Origin: Diphasiastrum complanatum
Taxonomy: Eukaryota > Streptophyta > Lycopodiopsida > Lycopodiales > Lycopodiaceae
Assembly (NCBI GenBank): GCA_029204225.1
Contig: CM055099.1
Coordinates: 45,031,489 to 45,095,488 of the forward strand
Length of the DNA stretch: 64,000 nucleotides
Direction: 5' to 3'
The position numbers were made by a program, and so were the translations under genes. Below the pieces are notes generated by a model. It was not told the origin of the DNA and did no database searches. It saw nothing but the letters and a program-made list of their open reading frames with translations. Positions 45,512 to 57,009 of this stretch are shown here, one piece after another (the stretch's first letter is position 1; each line of letters starts with the position of its first letter).

Positions 45512-46650
45512 GTCGCTATGTATAGTCGTGGAATTTTCCTATTTCATGCCTACTTCATCCAAAATTTGCCTCAACCATATAGCTTCCTGTGCTGCACTAC
45601 ACATTGCCTTATACTCTGCTTCTGTTGTGGATAGAGCAACTATATTTTGCTTCTTACTAGACCAGGAAAAACAACTGCCACAAAGCTGGAATACCCTGTG
45701 GTGGATCTACGATCATCATAGTCACCTCTCCAATCTGCATCCACATAGCCACATAACTCAGGTAAACCCTCACGCATTTTGTACCCAAGCCACAATCTGA
45801 AATGCCTTTGACATAACAAAAAATGTGCTTGGCTACCTTCCAATGTGTTTCTATAGGTGCTTCCATAAACTGACTTATAATACCAACAACATAGCATATA
45901 TCTGGTCTAGTCGTGGTAAGATAAATCAAGCTCCCTACTAACTACCTGTACAGTGCAACATCAAATGGCTGTGATTCGTCAATCTTAGAAACCTTTTTAC
46001 CTGGCTCAATAGGAGTGTTCACTGGCTTGCAATCCTGCAACCTGAACCTGTGCAGCAACTCTCTGACATATGTTAGACCCACCTTGTGTCCTTTTTGCCA
46101 CACCTCCACTTCAAGGCAATAATGCATTAGGTTGAGATTTGTCATCTCGAATTATTCCATGAGATCTTTCTTGATCATATCTACCATCTCTTGATTATTT
46201 CCCGTGATAATCAAATCATCAACATAAAGACCAATCAAAACAACCATACCATCAAAGCATAAGACATAAAGTTTTGGATCAGAGTGTGTTCTCACCATCC
46301 CCTTAGAATGAAAGTAAGCATCAATCCTGCTATACCATGCACGTGGTGCATGTTTAAGACCATAAAGTGCTTTCTTCAAGCGACATACTTTATTCTCCTG
46401 TCTTTTCACTAAAAAGCCTTCAGGTTGATCCATGAACACCAATTCTTCTAACTCACCATTTAAAAAAGCAGATTTCACATCCATCTGATGCAAAGGCCAA
46501 CTAAAATGTGAAGCTAAAGCAACAAGTAGACGTAGAGTATTCCACTTACATATTGACGCAAAGGTCTCTACATAGTCGATCCCTTTACTTTGTGCATACC
46601 CTTTGATCACCAATCTTGCTTTGTGCTTTGCTATACTTCCATCTGTGAAT
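45512..46650 (-). pseudogene. Ty1/copia RT and RNase H, reverse strand
   Basis: RT from D-G-S-I-A-K-H-K-A-R-L-V (about 46640) through H-Q-M-D-V-K-S-A-F-L-N-G, Y-G-L-K-H-A-P-R-A-W-Y and the intact catalytic motif L-Y-V-D-D-L-I-I-T-G (about 46230-46200). TAA follows at about 46152, then H-Y-C-L-E-V-E-V-W, L-V-G-S-L-I-Y-L-T-T-T-R-P-D-I, Y-V-D-A-D-W (RNase H Asp) and S-T-T-E-A-E-Y. It ends at H-S-D-S-Q-S near 45512. Upstream domains are missing: the RT is fused to unrelated sequence at about 46650. Confidence 0.9.
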
Positions 46651-46659
46651 GATCTGCTT

Positions 46660-47040
46660 GATAAGAGTGTAGGAAGCGTTGTGTAATAATGCTCAACTCT
46701 TTGATAGCGAAAATGATAGTAGATCGACGAGCGATGGAGAGCAAGAGAGTAAAAGAAAGTGTAAAATGAAAATAGAAAATCATAGTGTTTAACAATGACA
46801 CAATGGAGGCGATGATTACATGGCAACATGATTTAACAATTGTCATTTTCATAATTAAGAGCGGTGGCTAAAAGAAAATCTTTAGTTAAAGTAAGACCGT
46901 TAAAATTTTAAAAAAAATCAAGCCTACGCAGTCTTTCATGTGGTCATAAATGTGAATGAACTTTTATAACATGTGTACATTTAATAAAAAAGAGATTCAC
47001 TAAATTTAAGAAAACTAAATAATAAATAACAAAAAAAAAT
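46660..47040. other. No gene; junction sequence between two reverse-strand elements
   Basis: AT-rich, with an open frame only as a read-through of the copia RT. Possibly part of an LTR. Confidence 0.4.
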
Positions 47041-47109
47041 TCGAAAAAGAAAAATTCGAGAAAAAGGAAAGTTAAAGATAGACGAAAGATTCTTGAAAGA
47101 TTCTCCCTT

Positions 47110-49290
47110 CAAAATCATTCGTCAGAGATAATATTTCTTTAGTCCTGAACCATGAATACGCGTTGGCAATAATTCATCGTCCAATGACTGAAGTTGGACA
47201 AAACCATTCTCAAATACTTCCATAACCTTGTATGGTCCCATCCATCTCATATGTAATTTTCCAAGAAAAATCTGATGTCGACTATCGTAAATCAAAGCAT
47301 AATCATCAACCTTAAGATTAACATATTTAATACGAGTATCATGCTTTTTCTTTTGCTCCTCCTGTATCTTCTCTATAATATTCTTTGAGTTGTTTTGAGA
47401 TTCGGATAGTTCTTCAATGGTTAACAGTCTTTCATTAATACAATCTATATTTGTTGTTCTACTTGTATTTGAAAACTTGGCATCTCAAATTCAATCGAAA
47501 GGATTGGATGCATACCATATGTGAGGAAATAAGGAGTCTGTTTCGTTGTGATCTTCTCCGTGTTTCTATATGCCCAAAGCACTGAAGGTAGCTTTTGATC
47601 CCAGTGTATAGCATGTGCAACAATGATCTTATTAAGGATCTTGCATAAAATTCCATTCACTCTTTTAGTTAATCCATTAGCTTTTGGATTATACGGGGTT
47701 GTCTTTATGTGCTTGATCAGAAAATATGACGACAGTAAACGAATTGTATCATTTAGAAAATGAGTACCACGATCACTAACTAATTCAAGAGGACACCCAT
47801 AACGTGTAATTATAAATTTAAATAGAAAAATAGCGACAATTTTCACATTGTTTCGTTTTGTCGCTTCCGCTGCAACATTCTTCGTTGCATAATCTGTTGC
47901 TACTAAAATATATTGAAATTTTGTATGTCAAGTTACTAGCTTAATTGGTCCAACAAAGTCAATCCCCCACTTTTCAAATGATGCATGCAAGTGGAATGAT
48001 TGGCATCAATGGTCAATTCATGGATTTGGTTGGTTTGCCAGATCTTTGGCATGGATCACAAGATCGAATATGGACGGAAACATCCTTAAACATGGTAGGC
48101 CACCAATACTTGCGGTTAAAATCTTATTAACAGTACTTTTTTAAGCAAAATGTCCACCAATGTCTTCAGAATGTAAGGCTTGAAATTTTTTAATGTCGAA
48201 ATTTTTTCACTAATAAAAATCGTTCCAAGAGTTTTCTTTTTCTGTTGCCGAATAATTATTCTTTGAGGAGCTAAGCTGGCGACTTACATAGTATATTGGA
48301 TGGTCTTTCTTCTGTTCGTCCTTCTGGCTTAGACAAACACCAATCACAAATGCTGACACATCAACATAACAATGAAATGGTTTCGTCCAGTTAGGTGGTC
48401 TCAGAATTGGAGCATTAATCAGTTTGTGCTTAAGTTCTTCAAATGCTCTATGTTGTGTTGCTGTCCAAATATAAGCTACTTGCTTCTTAAGTAACTGCGT
48501 AAGCGCTGCAGCAGTATAGGTATGATTCTGGATAAATCTTCGATAATAACCCACATGTCCTAGGGAATGCCTTAGTTCATGTAGATTTATTGGTATCAAC
48601 AGATTCTTAATGACTTCGACTTTATCTTTGTCGACTTCAATTCCTCTACTAGATATTCTATGACCCAGAAGTATACCTTCTCTCATACCAAAAAAACATT
48701 TTTCGGGGTGAAGTGACAAACAAGTGTGACACCTCTACAATGTAAGCTTCAATTTCTGAATATGAGTTTTGATATTACTGTAGACACAAAAATTATCAAT
48801 GAAAATTTCGATAATTGTTCTTAGGAAAGCAACGAAAATCAACATCATAATTCTCTGGAACGTAGTTGTAGCCGATGCGTTACAAAGACCAAAGGGCATT
48901 TTATTGTAAGCATAAGTGCCCAAATCAGTAGTAAAATTAGTCTTTGGTCGATCCTCCTTCCTTACTCCAACTTGATTGAAACCATCACGAAAACTGTAAC
49001 GATCTTGCCCAGCGACCTGTTCTAAAATGGAATCCGTAAAGGGTAATGGATGGTGATCTTTCTTTGTAGCAGCATTCAGCTTCCTGAAATCTTGGCAAAT
49101 TTGAATCTTGCCAGACCTCTTCTTTGGAACTATAACATTAGGTGATATTCATTCACTACTTAAGGCGAGATAAATAATACATGCCTTGAGATGCTTGTTG
49201 AGTTCGTTTTTTACCATCAGAGATTACTTTGGATTAAGACAATACTATCTCTGTCGAACATGAACAACATGTTCTTTAAGATCAATGTGG
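47110..49290 (-). pseudogene. Ty3/gypsy pol (RT, RNase H, integrase), Tat/Athila-like, reverse strand
   Basis: RT begins near 49290 (L-M-V-K-N-E-L, then P-N-V-I-V-P-K-K-R-S-G-K-I-Q-I-C-Q-D-F-R-K-L-N). It continues with T-Y-A-Y-N-K-M-P-F-G-L-C-N-A (about 48915-48875) and a catalytic segment reading I-F-I-D-N (about 48800) where F/Y-x-D-D is expected. RNase H has Y-V-D-V-S and T-E-K-E. The integrase shows W-G-I-D-F-V-G-P (about 47965), V-S-D-R-G-T-H-F and P-K-A-N-G-L-T-K-R-V-N (about 47675), where Lys replaces the catalytic Glu. The C-terminal domain reaches about 47110. A second copy of its end is at 17140-17550. Dead element. Confidence 0.88.
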
Positions 49291-49299
49291 TGCTCGCCA

Positions 49300-50840
49300 A
49301 ATTCCACAAGGATTCCGTTCAAATCTTCGAGAGACCCTTTGCATGCCCTTCATGCCTGTCATGTGAGACGGCGGAAACTCAAACATCTGATCTCCATTGT
49401 ATTCGTTGGGCATTTCATTTGTTGCTTTAGGATTTCCACAAAGCTTGATGATTTTTCACAGCTTGCTTGACAAAGGCAAATTTTGGAACAACTGTTAAAT
49501 TGATAGTGCAGGCTGGCCGACTGGATTTTCACCCACATTCATCTTTGTGATGTGAGCAGGTCTTTCATCCTCACTAGAGGTGGTCAAGATTAAATTGACC
49601 TGTTGATCCATGCTTGTTGATGGATTGATTCTTGCAGATGGAACAACATGAAATGGAAATCTCAGTATAGATTTTGGAGAACCACGATTTCAACGGTGTG
49701 TGAATCACTTTATATCGTCTATCAACAGATAAAGCTCCATCTGTTGTAGAGGGAGAAAATTTCCATGCCAGAACCAATCATCATTGCTCCTCCAGATGGC
49801 TATTGAAATTCGGCTACATTATTACGGGAATGGGCTTTCCTGCCAATTATGACAGCCACTTTCAACTGTCACAAACTAGCTTCCAAAAGAGCTATACAAT
49901 CCCATGAAGAATTAGACCCTGTTAAAAAAAGTAACAAAATTCAAAATTATGTTACAACCCATTGATACACCCATGATATGAATAACTTGCTGCTCCCTTT
50001 CTTAAGTTAACGATTTAGTCCAATTCTTGGATCAGTTATAGCAATTTATGGGAGAACGAAACTAAGAATATATATATTGGATTCCTTGAGCCCAACGCAT
50101 CGACCATTAATAACCCCATTTAAGAACATGAGTTGGACTGTACAGTTATGCTTCCTACGCCCAACTCTCAATATCCCAACTCTCAATATGAGTCCTAATA
50201 CCCAGTATCTCGAGAGAAAGAAAAACATGGTATATCATGCTAGTCCTAACTGTCCTATCAATAGCCATGAGGCCTCTACAACTACTTGCAAGTTGTCATT
50301 CTTGACTGTTCGAGAAAATTGACATAGTATAAAAATAGAATTTGCAACTTTTCTCAAAAATCAACTGCAAAAATATAATGCAGGATGTTGACTTTTTAAT
50401 TGATAGAAATTTTATTTTGTAAAAAAATTTATGTTTAGCAAAATGTATTTAATATTTTAGACTGTTGGCTTTTGAATATACATGATGCATGGATGCATTC
50501 AACTCGATGGGCTCATTGGTGATTAGGTTTTAGGTTTCTAAGGTTTTAGCACTTCTTCTTCTTCGTGAAAGCACTTTATGCTCTTCCTAGTGAATGCAAA
50601 TGCACTTTTCAAGAGCGATGAAGGAGGAGCTTTTATTGGAAGGAGGAGCGACAGAGGATTAGCTTCGATACGGGGGAGCATTTGCAAACAAGTTAGATCT
50701 AAGTTTGGGCATACATTTGTAAGTTTCCTTAGGACTTTTTCATGTTTGCCTCAATGAAGCTATGGCCTTTTGTGGATGAAGAGGCCCGCTGTAGGTTTCT
50801 GCCTGAGAAAGTCAGCTGGTTGCTCGCTGATAAAAGTGAG
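49300..50840. other. Mostly uninterpretable; possible gag/protease region of the gypsy element
   Basis: Sits upstream (reverse strand) of the RT above and should contain gag and protease if the element is co-linear, but no zinc knuckle or D-S-G motif could be read. Confidence 0.35.
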
Positions 50841-50850
50841 ATTCGTTTAT

Positions 50851-51018
50851 TTGCCAGGCAAATTTTTTTTGCTTGGTGGCGCTAATAGAAGAGTGGTTGG
50901 TTTCTTTGCCAGACAAGTTTTTTTTGCTTGGTAGCACTAATAGAAGAGTGGTTGGTTTCATTGCCAGGCGAAATTTTTTTGCCTAGCAACACTCCCTCCC
51001 TCCCTCCCTCCCTCAGCG
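50851..51018. repeat. Three 55-bp tandem units followed by (CCCT)n
   Basis: Units start TTGCCAG at 50851, 50906 and 50961, exactly 55 bp apart. A CCCT microsatellite follows at about 50993-51014. Confidence 0.88.
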
Positions 51019-51073
51019 CTCCCTCCCTCATCGCATTCGGATGTTTTGTTATCTTGTATGAGCATTTTTTTTT

Positions 51074-52395
51074 GCCAAGCAAAACAAAAAATATGCTTGG
51101 CAACTGGTTGATCGCATTTCTGCAGTTCTATTCATCCGCTCTGCCTTTGCGATCATTGATGGTACATTAGGTTCATAGATTACATTTCAACTTCTGAAGT
51201 AGCAATTCTATGTTTGAGACAATGCTCCTAAACAATGAACCTTCTCAAGACAGACAGCCGTTGAATAATTAGTGAACATGACCTTAACTCGCATGCTCAA
51301 GGATTACACAAAATGGTCAGCAGTCTATGAACCTGCTACAAAATTTGCTCCACGAATGAACAGTGAGTCTCAGAAACTGATTGGTCTTCAATGTAGCAAT
51401 AAAGTCAACAAATAGAATGCTCTTAGGCAATGATCATAATGATAGTCATTTTCACTATCAATCAATCAATGGCAAACACTCAATAGAGGTAGCCGCTCAT
51501 AAGTTCGCCTATGAACTCTCTCAAAATAGTAGCAAAGATTCATAGTTAGGCAGTTTATAGATTCATCTTCAAGTGTCGATCATTTTGTTCAATTGCTTGT
51601 TGCTTATGACTGAATGTTTGATCTTCCAATTTTTCAGATCAAACTTTGGATGCATTTCACAGATGATCAGACCAAAATTTCTCTCTACATTTAAACGTGA
51701 AGCTCACATGGAGCGCTGCCAGGCAAATTTTTTTTGCTTGGCAGCTCTGTCTCATTGTCATGGAGGGTAGATATGAGATTTAACTGAACACTGTTAATCA
51801 GTTCTTTAACATATGGAACTTCATAATTGAGAGCTTGACCACATCAAGGCTTTGTGGTTTTAAATCATCTCTTGTGCAGTCATAGAAATTTAATCAAGTT
51901 TTAACTTTTCTACTAAATGTACAGGAGACAGGCCCACCATTTACCCATGCGTTGATGTACATTTTCATGTTTTGTACTCAGCTCAGTACAGGAAGTCCTG
52001 CAGGTTAAGAGTAGTTGACAATCAGCTACATGAAGCTCGATTAAGGAAATGAGTAAAAAACTAAAAAAGATTATATATAAGAGCTGCCACTCTCCATAAT
52101 CATGCATTAATCCCATCCTTGATAAATCATGAGCCATGTGCTAGAAGGATTGGTGAAGCAGGGTAGAAGATAAGATTGGCAAATCTCCATGACGATGAGG
52201 CTGATCTGTCAGACCAAATTTTTTTTGCCTGGTAGCATTGCTCACCAGCAAGCAATGCTGCCAAGCAAATTTTTTTTGCCTGGCAACGATGCCTCACTCA
52301 TCGCCATGGAGGATTGCCAGGCAAATTTTTTTGCCTACTACCATTGCTCGCCGATGAGCAATGCTGCCAACCAAATTTTTTTTGCTCTGGCAGCT
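51074..52395. repeat. Dispersed palindrome GCCAGGCAAA-T-run-GCCTGGC, six further copies
   Basis: Copies start at about 51074, 51718, 52208, 52260, 52316 and 52366, in addition to the three in the 55-bp array. Each has arms GCCAGGCAAA and TTTGCCTGGC around a T-run of about eight. In the last cluster the intervening DNA is itself palindromic (AGCATTGCT ... AGCAATGCT). Confidence 0.85.
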
Positions 52396-52913
52396 CTGCC
52401 TTATGGTTCTAATGACTGTTAAGCTAATGCTCTTGACAAACTTAATCCATGTCTGTGAAGATTGCGACTACCCTAATCTACATTGTTGTAGCCTAAGCTT
52501 CCCTCTCTGCAGGATTTGCCCTATTAATTATATGTTGCTAGATAGATTATCCAAGCCGTTAACCAAAACATGATATTACCCTACGATTTTTAAGTTGGTA
52601 GATACCTTAGAACGAGGTTTCTTAAAAGACTTTTGGTATATGTGTATATATAAGTTAGTAAAATATGTAACACAAACTGTATATCAATGACGATTGGTTT
52701 TGTGTTCGCTCTATATATCAATGACATGACTGGTTTTGTGTTCATGTTGGGTATAGGCACATACATCTTGTTGTTTGGGATTTAGAAACTTCGATAGCTC
52801 TTGCAAGGAGTTAATCGGTGAGATGGACTACCTTTGGTTACCTTGAAAAGTTATGTATTGTGATCACCACATAAATTTTGTAAATCTAACAATTGGTGAG
52901 TTGATTGGACAAT

Positions 52914-55900
52914 ATGGTTTTGACAAGATCACAAGCAATAATATTTTTGCAATTAGAACAAGTGGATGGAGCCGACGTGCCACTTTCAAATGAAACTTTG
53001 ACAGAGGATGTGAGTATGTGGTATTTTTTTTTTGTCATTGCATTTATTTAGGTGGTAGCAATGACTTCAATATGTGTGTGTTTCTAGGCACTTCATAGAA
53101 CCGATTGATGAGATGCACATTACAAGAAATCAAGCATGCCTAGAGGATGTTGAGCTTACACAAGCATCCCAATCGCTTGTGGAGATAGCTACAATAACAG
53201 CAAATGTTGATGATGCCCATGAAGCTGGAGAGGTGGCCGATTTGGGAGGTAAGCGTAGCGCAGGCATCCCAAGGGGAGCCGGGAACCACGACTTAGCTTC
53301 CCAGCCTTCAACTCTTGCCATCCAAACCCACTTGACATACAAGCAGCCAACTCGCCGTCTCCGGGGAGCTGGCATGCCAAGGCAAGTGCCAGGACAACAT
53401 TCCAGCAAGGGAGGCTGAGACTTGGTTGGAGCTCGCCCTGAGTCGCAACCCGCACTTCCCTATAGTATTGGTGGGATTTGGCACTCCCCCCCTCATACCA
53501 AGCACTCTACCCAGGCTGGTAAAGCACGTTTCTCTCTCTCTAGGATTTTCTCTCTCTAGAATGTCATTTTCTTTCTCTAGATTTTATTGATCCCCAGGCT
53601 TCCTTTAATCATGCCTTGATTGTGTGAGGTAATTGCACATCGATCTGAGTTCTCTGGACTTCGCTAGAACCGATCAAAGATTTTCAGCCATAGGAACTTG
53701 GCGCCGGCTGAATTCTGGTCACAGTGGCGCCGGGAGCGGCGCCGGCGCCGTTGGCGCCGGCAGCAGCAGGGGCGCTGCTGGCGCCAGTGGCGTCGGAAGT
53801 AAAGCTTGTAAAGGTAGCTTTACAACAGTAAGAGGGGTAGAAAGAAGTCCATGCTAGTTGACGAGATAGGTAATGTGCCTTTGACATTCCATCTGGATAT
53901 GTTGTCAGTGACAATGGCTCGATTGAGGGTAAGTCAAGACTCTCTACCCCTTTTGTTTCCTTTGTGTTGAATTGCCGCATAAAGCTATACGGACTATTGG
54001 AAAACAAAGGCTACGTATGAAACATATATTTGGAGAAGATGGATACTTAATGGAAAAATGTGACTTTATATTGTCAATGGCAACACCCTCAGGTCAGAGT
54101 GTCCTTGTAAACGATCATGTAAACGCTTTTTGGGATCCCATTTGGGAACAATTGATATCAAGACCCATCCTGGAGTGATATGCAAGGCTGCATGTTCATT
54201 TGTTAGGATGGAAATCATCGGGCTGCAAGTTGGATGGAAGCCATACATGAGGAGTTTGCATGTGATATAAGCAGACATGTGTCGGTACGAGCTAGCTTCA
54301 TTGAGCCAGACGTCGAAAGTGGAATGGCGCTCCTATCTTCTATGAATCGAATCAATATGTATGTTAAACATCTCCACTATTTTTAGTACTCTTTTTTTTG
54401 CATTGATTACTTGAGTAATGTGTTTGTTAAATTGTTGGCCTTTTTGTACCAGACTAAACAAGATAGGAATTGTTAAGACCGAGCTGGGTGATCAGTTGTA
54501 TAGTGTTCGACAATTGTGTGAGTGCTCATTTGAGTATTTCAAACTTAAATTTACAGAGACAGAATTGGCCGAGGTGGAGAAGATTCAAGTGGTTGAAGTG
54601 GTGTATTGGTCCAATGAGCGGTCAATTTGGTATCCCCAAAAGTGACAAAGAATTCAGATTATGGGTTGTCAAAGAAACTTGGCTGGAGTGTTCATTAGAA
54701 ACAAACAAAGTGCTAGCGGAGTGTATGGCTTTACGTAAGTATTTGAAATGTTTTTGCAATTTGGATCAATATTTTGCTCCATATCTCACTTTGATAGTAG
54801 ATAACAGTCCAAGTAATATAGCATTGACCATAATAATCGGTTCTACTTGTGCTTATATGTCATGTTCATTGTTGAAAAATAAGAGCCTTATGCAAAATTT
54901 TACATTGTTAGGGCCATTGCATATTGGTGATGATGAGTCACTAGAAGATTATTTCATAGATTTCAAATTGCAATATAGACGAAAAATGTTTTTTACTATT
55001 GGGTGCGACATGGATTTATCAAAAGGTGCCAAAGAGCAACCAGACATAAGGGGAAGTGCAAAAAGAGTTGTATGGAGGTAAATGAAATATTCATTTTTTA
55101 TTTGTTCAACTAGAGGCAAAATTTGCACACTAAATTTTTGGAGTATAACAATGTTTTATCGTGCATTGTAGGTACATTGCATATCTTGTAAGAAAGAAAA
55201 AGGTTGAAAAGATGCCATCGTACTTCAAACTTTGGACACAAAGACGGGATAAAGAGACTTGTATGTATTGTGACGATTATCATTTTTGTGCCAAAAGAAG
55301 TCTAAGTGAGTGAGAGAGAACAAACAATCCCTGGTGGATTGATTTTCCAGAAGGTTCTTGCCCGGAAAATGAGATGGAAAGCTATCACATGCATAGTAGC
55401 GGAGCTTTGTCTACCCCCAGTGTGGATGTTGACGTACCACACATGGAAGTTGAGATGGGCACTACATTGGAGACAAGATTGAAAGAAATAGAATTGCTTG
55501 ATTCTGATGTAGTGCCTAGACAACGTTTTGCTAGAGTGGGTCGTAAGGGGAAGGAACATGCAGGGGCTCCATTTATGGACCCATCTTTGGTTGTGACTTC
55601 GAGTGCCAAGCGATAACGTGATGAATTTGTATTTGCTCGACCTGCACACTACCCACTCACTAGTCATAGCAAGGTTTGTTGAGAATTTTATTTGATAAGT
55701 TTGGAACATATTGTTTTTTCGCCTATGTTGTGTGATTGTGACATATAGTTTTTTTTTTTTGTGGTAGATATTCACTTTGTGTGGAGACATACTCAATATT
55801 GTGAAATGTGCTACTGCTAAGACCACTGCAAGTGAGATGCATACCATTTTGTCTCATATGAAGACAATTTGTGTGGGAACTAGAGCACGACGAGGTAAAA

Positions 55901-57007
55901 GCGTGCAATACAGCACATACATGGTTTTGCTAGACTTTCCTATAGGTTTTATATCAAATGGTTTTGCTAGAAAAGTGCCTGTATGGAATATACTTGATGA
56001 TAGATTGATGGAGGCATCAATGCAATTCGCATTAGCAATTGTCAATGATGATGGTCTCATAGTCAGTATTTTAGGAGTGCCAGAGATACCGACATTTGTT
56101 AGAGTTGCTTCAAAGTCTGGATTGAAGGTGGTGCATCATGCTATTTTGCGAGAGGTGATGAATTTGGCATCACTGCGATGGGATTTCAGGTGAATTTCAC
56201 CTCAACATATGTTCTGGCAATGTCATTGTTTTTTTCTAGTCTTTGAGTCATGATTTTGAATCTACATACCATTTTTTCACATGTACATATACTTGTTGTT
56301 TATGTCACATGCCGCATCGATTCATCTCCTTCGATTCCTATGGGTGATTGCGACTCGATTGATCCTTCCCTTTTCCATAGTGTGACTGACCATTGGATAC
56401 ATTACTCTTCTCTAGCAAATAGACTGAAGGATAGTAGTGGTACTCAACCACTGCGTGGAGGAGTTGAGAAGAGCCATTCATGCGTTTCTTGGTGGAAATG
56501 TTTTGTAAGTCTTCAGGAGTTGTGGTTGATCCTTTTCTGGGTTGTGGAAGATCATTGTATGCATGCAGAAATACCAGCCGACATTGCATAGCCATCGTCG
56601 ATATGGCCACCCATAGATATGGTATGCAAATGCTGCAATTAGTATCAGTACAAAAATGATATTTCAAATTTGTTTTGTTAATGTTAAACACACCATATCT
56701 TGTTATGTAGAATCGTCCACTTCTGTCGCACATGCACAACAGATTGATTCGGACGAAGAGGAAGACGTGCAAAATGAAACATGGGATTTTGATGAGTTTC
56801 AAAATTGGTATGTCAAATTTATAATGCATTCTTCGCTTGTTTCGATCTCAGTGTTGTGCTTGAGTATGCTATCATAACGTTAGTTGTTTGCCATCCTATG
56901 CAGAGGTAGCGGCCAGAGCCATGGTACTTCATGAGGCTACACCAACATTAAGAAAACATAAACAACCTTCACGAAGTATGTATGTTGATGATGAGTGCGA
57001 GGAGTAG
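52914..57007 (+). pseudogene. ParB-like plus permuted DNA methyltransferase gene, multi-exon, broken
   Basis: Proposed role: a DNA-modifying enzyme combining a ParB/sulfiredoxin-fold domain with an N4/N6-type DNA methyltransferase. Exons with consistent phases are 54207-54358 (starts D-G-N-H-R-A-A-S-W, the ParB GNHR motif), 54453-54734, 54912-55077, 55172-55673 and 55768-56189. Upstream exons (53088-53253 continuing at 53833-53928, and 52914-53009) and one near 53964-54110 are less certain. C-x2-C-D-D-Y-H-F-C near 55262 may bind zinc. L-L-D-F-P-I-G-F (55925-55950) sits where motif IV belongs. V-V-V-D-P-F-L-G-C-G-R-S (about 56518-56552) is motif I. The order IV then I marks a permuted (beta-type) enzyme. 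An acidic segment (D-S-D-E-E-E-D, 56750) and the TAG at 57005-57007 end it. Damage: TGA 55311-55313, TAA 55614-55616, frameshifts near 54637 and 56480, and a 574-bp insertion. Confidence 0.7.
53249..53832. mobile_element. 574-bp insertion in the ParB-methyltransferase exon, 5-bp target duplication
   Basis: GTAAG at 53249-53253 and 53828-53832 brackets the insert. Removing the insert and one GTAAG joins D-L-G-G to K-R-G-R-K-K-S-M-L-V-D-E in one frame. The right end on the reverse strand begins TGTTG, as an LTR would, but the other end reads ...TACG rather than ...CA. The insert is GC-rich and contains TTGGCGCC near 53699 and several further GGCGCC palindromes to 53790. Best guess is a degraded LTR-type or non-autonomous retroelement. 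Confidence 0.6.
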
Positions 57008-57009
57008 TG

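Noticed and set aside
52914-53009. Certain first exon of the ParB-methyltransferase gene
   Set aside because: A 32-codon frame with a good donor exists, but its phase does not match the next exon, so I keep it only as tentative.
53633-53857. Ala/Gly-rich forward frame of 74 codons and its antisense
   Set aside because: Its composition comes from the GGCGCC-rich insert, and the frame lies inside the insertion.
54470-55081. One continuous 203-codon exon
   Set aside because: A GTAAGT donor at 54735 and a TTGTTAG acceptor ending at 54911 remove 177 bp and keep phase. The first part of this frame is the wrong frame of the preceding exon, displaced by a one-base indel.
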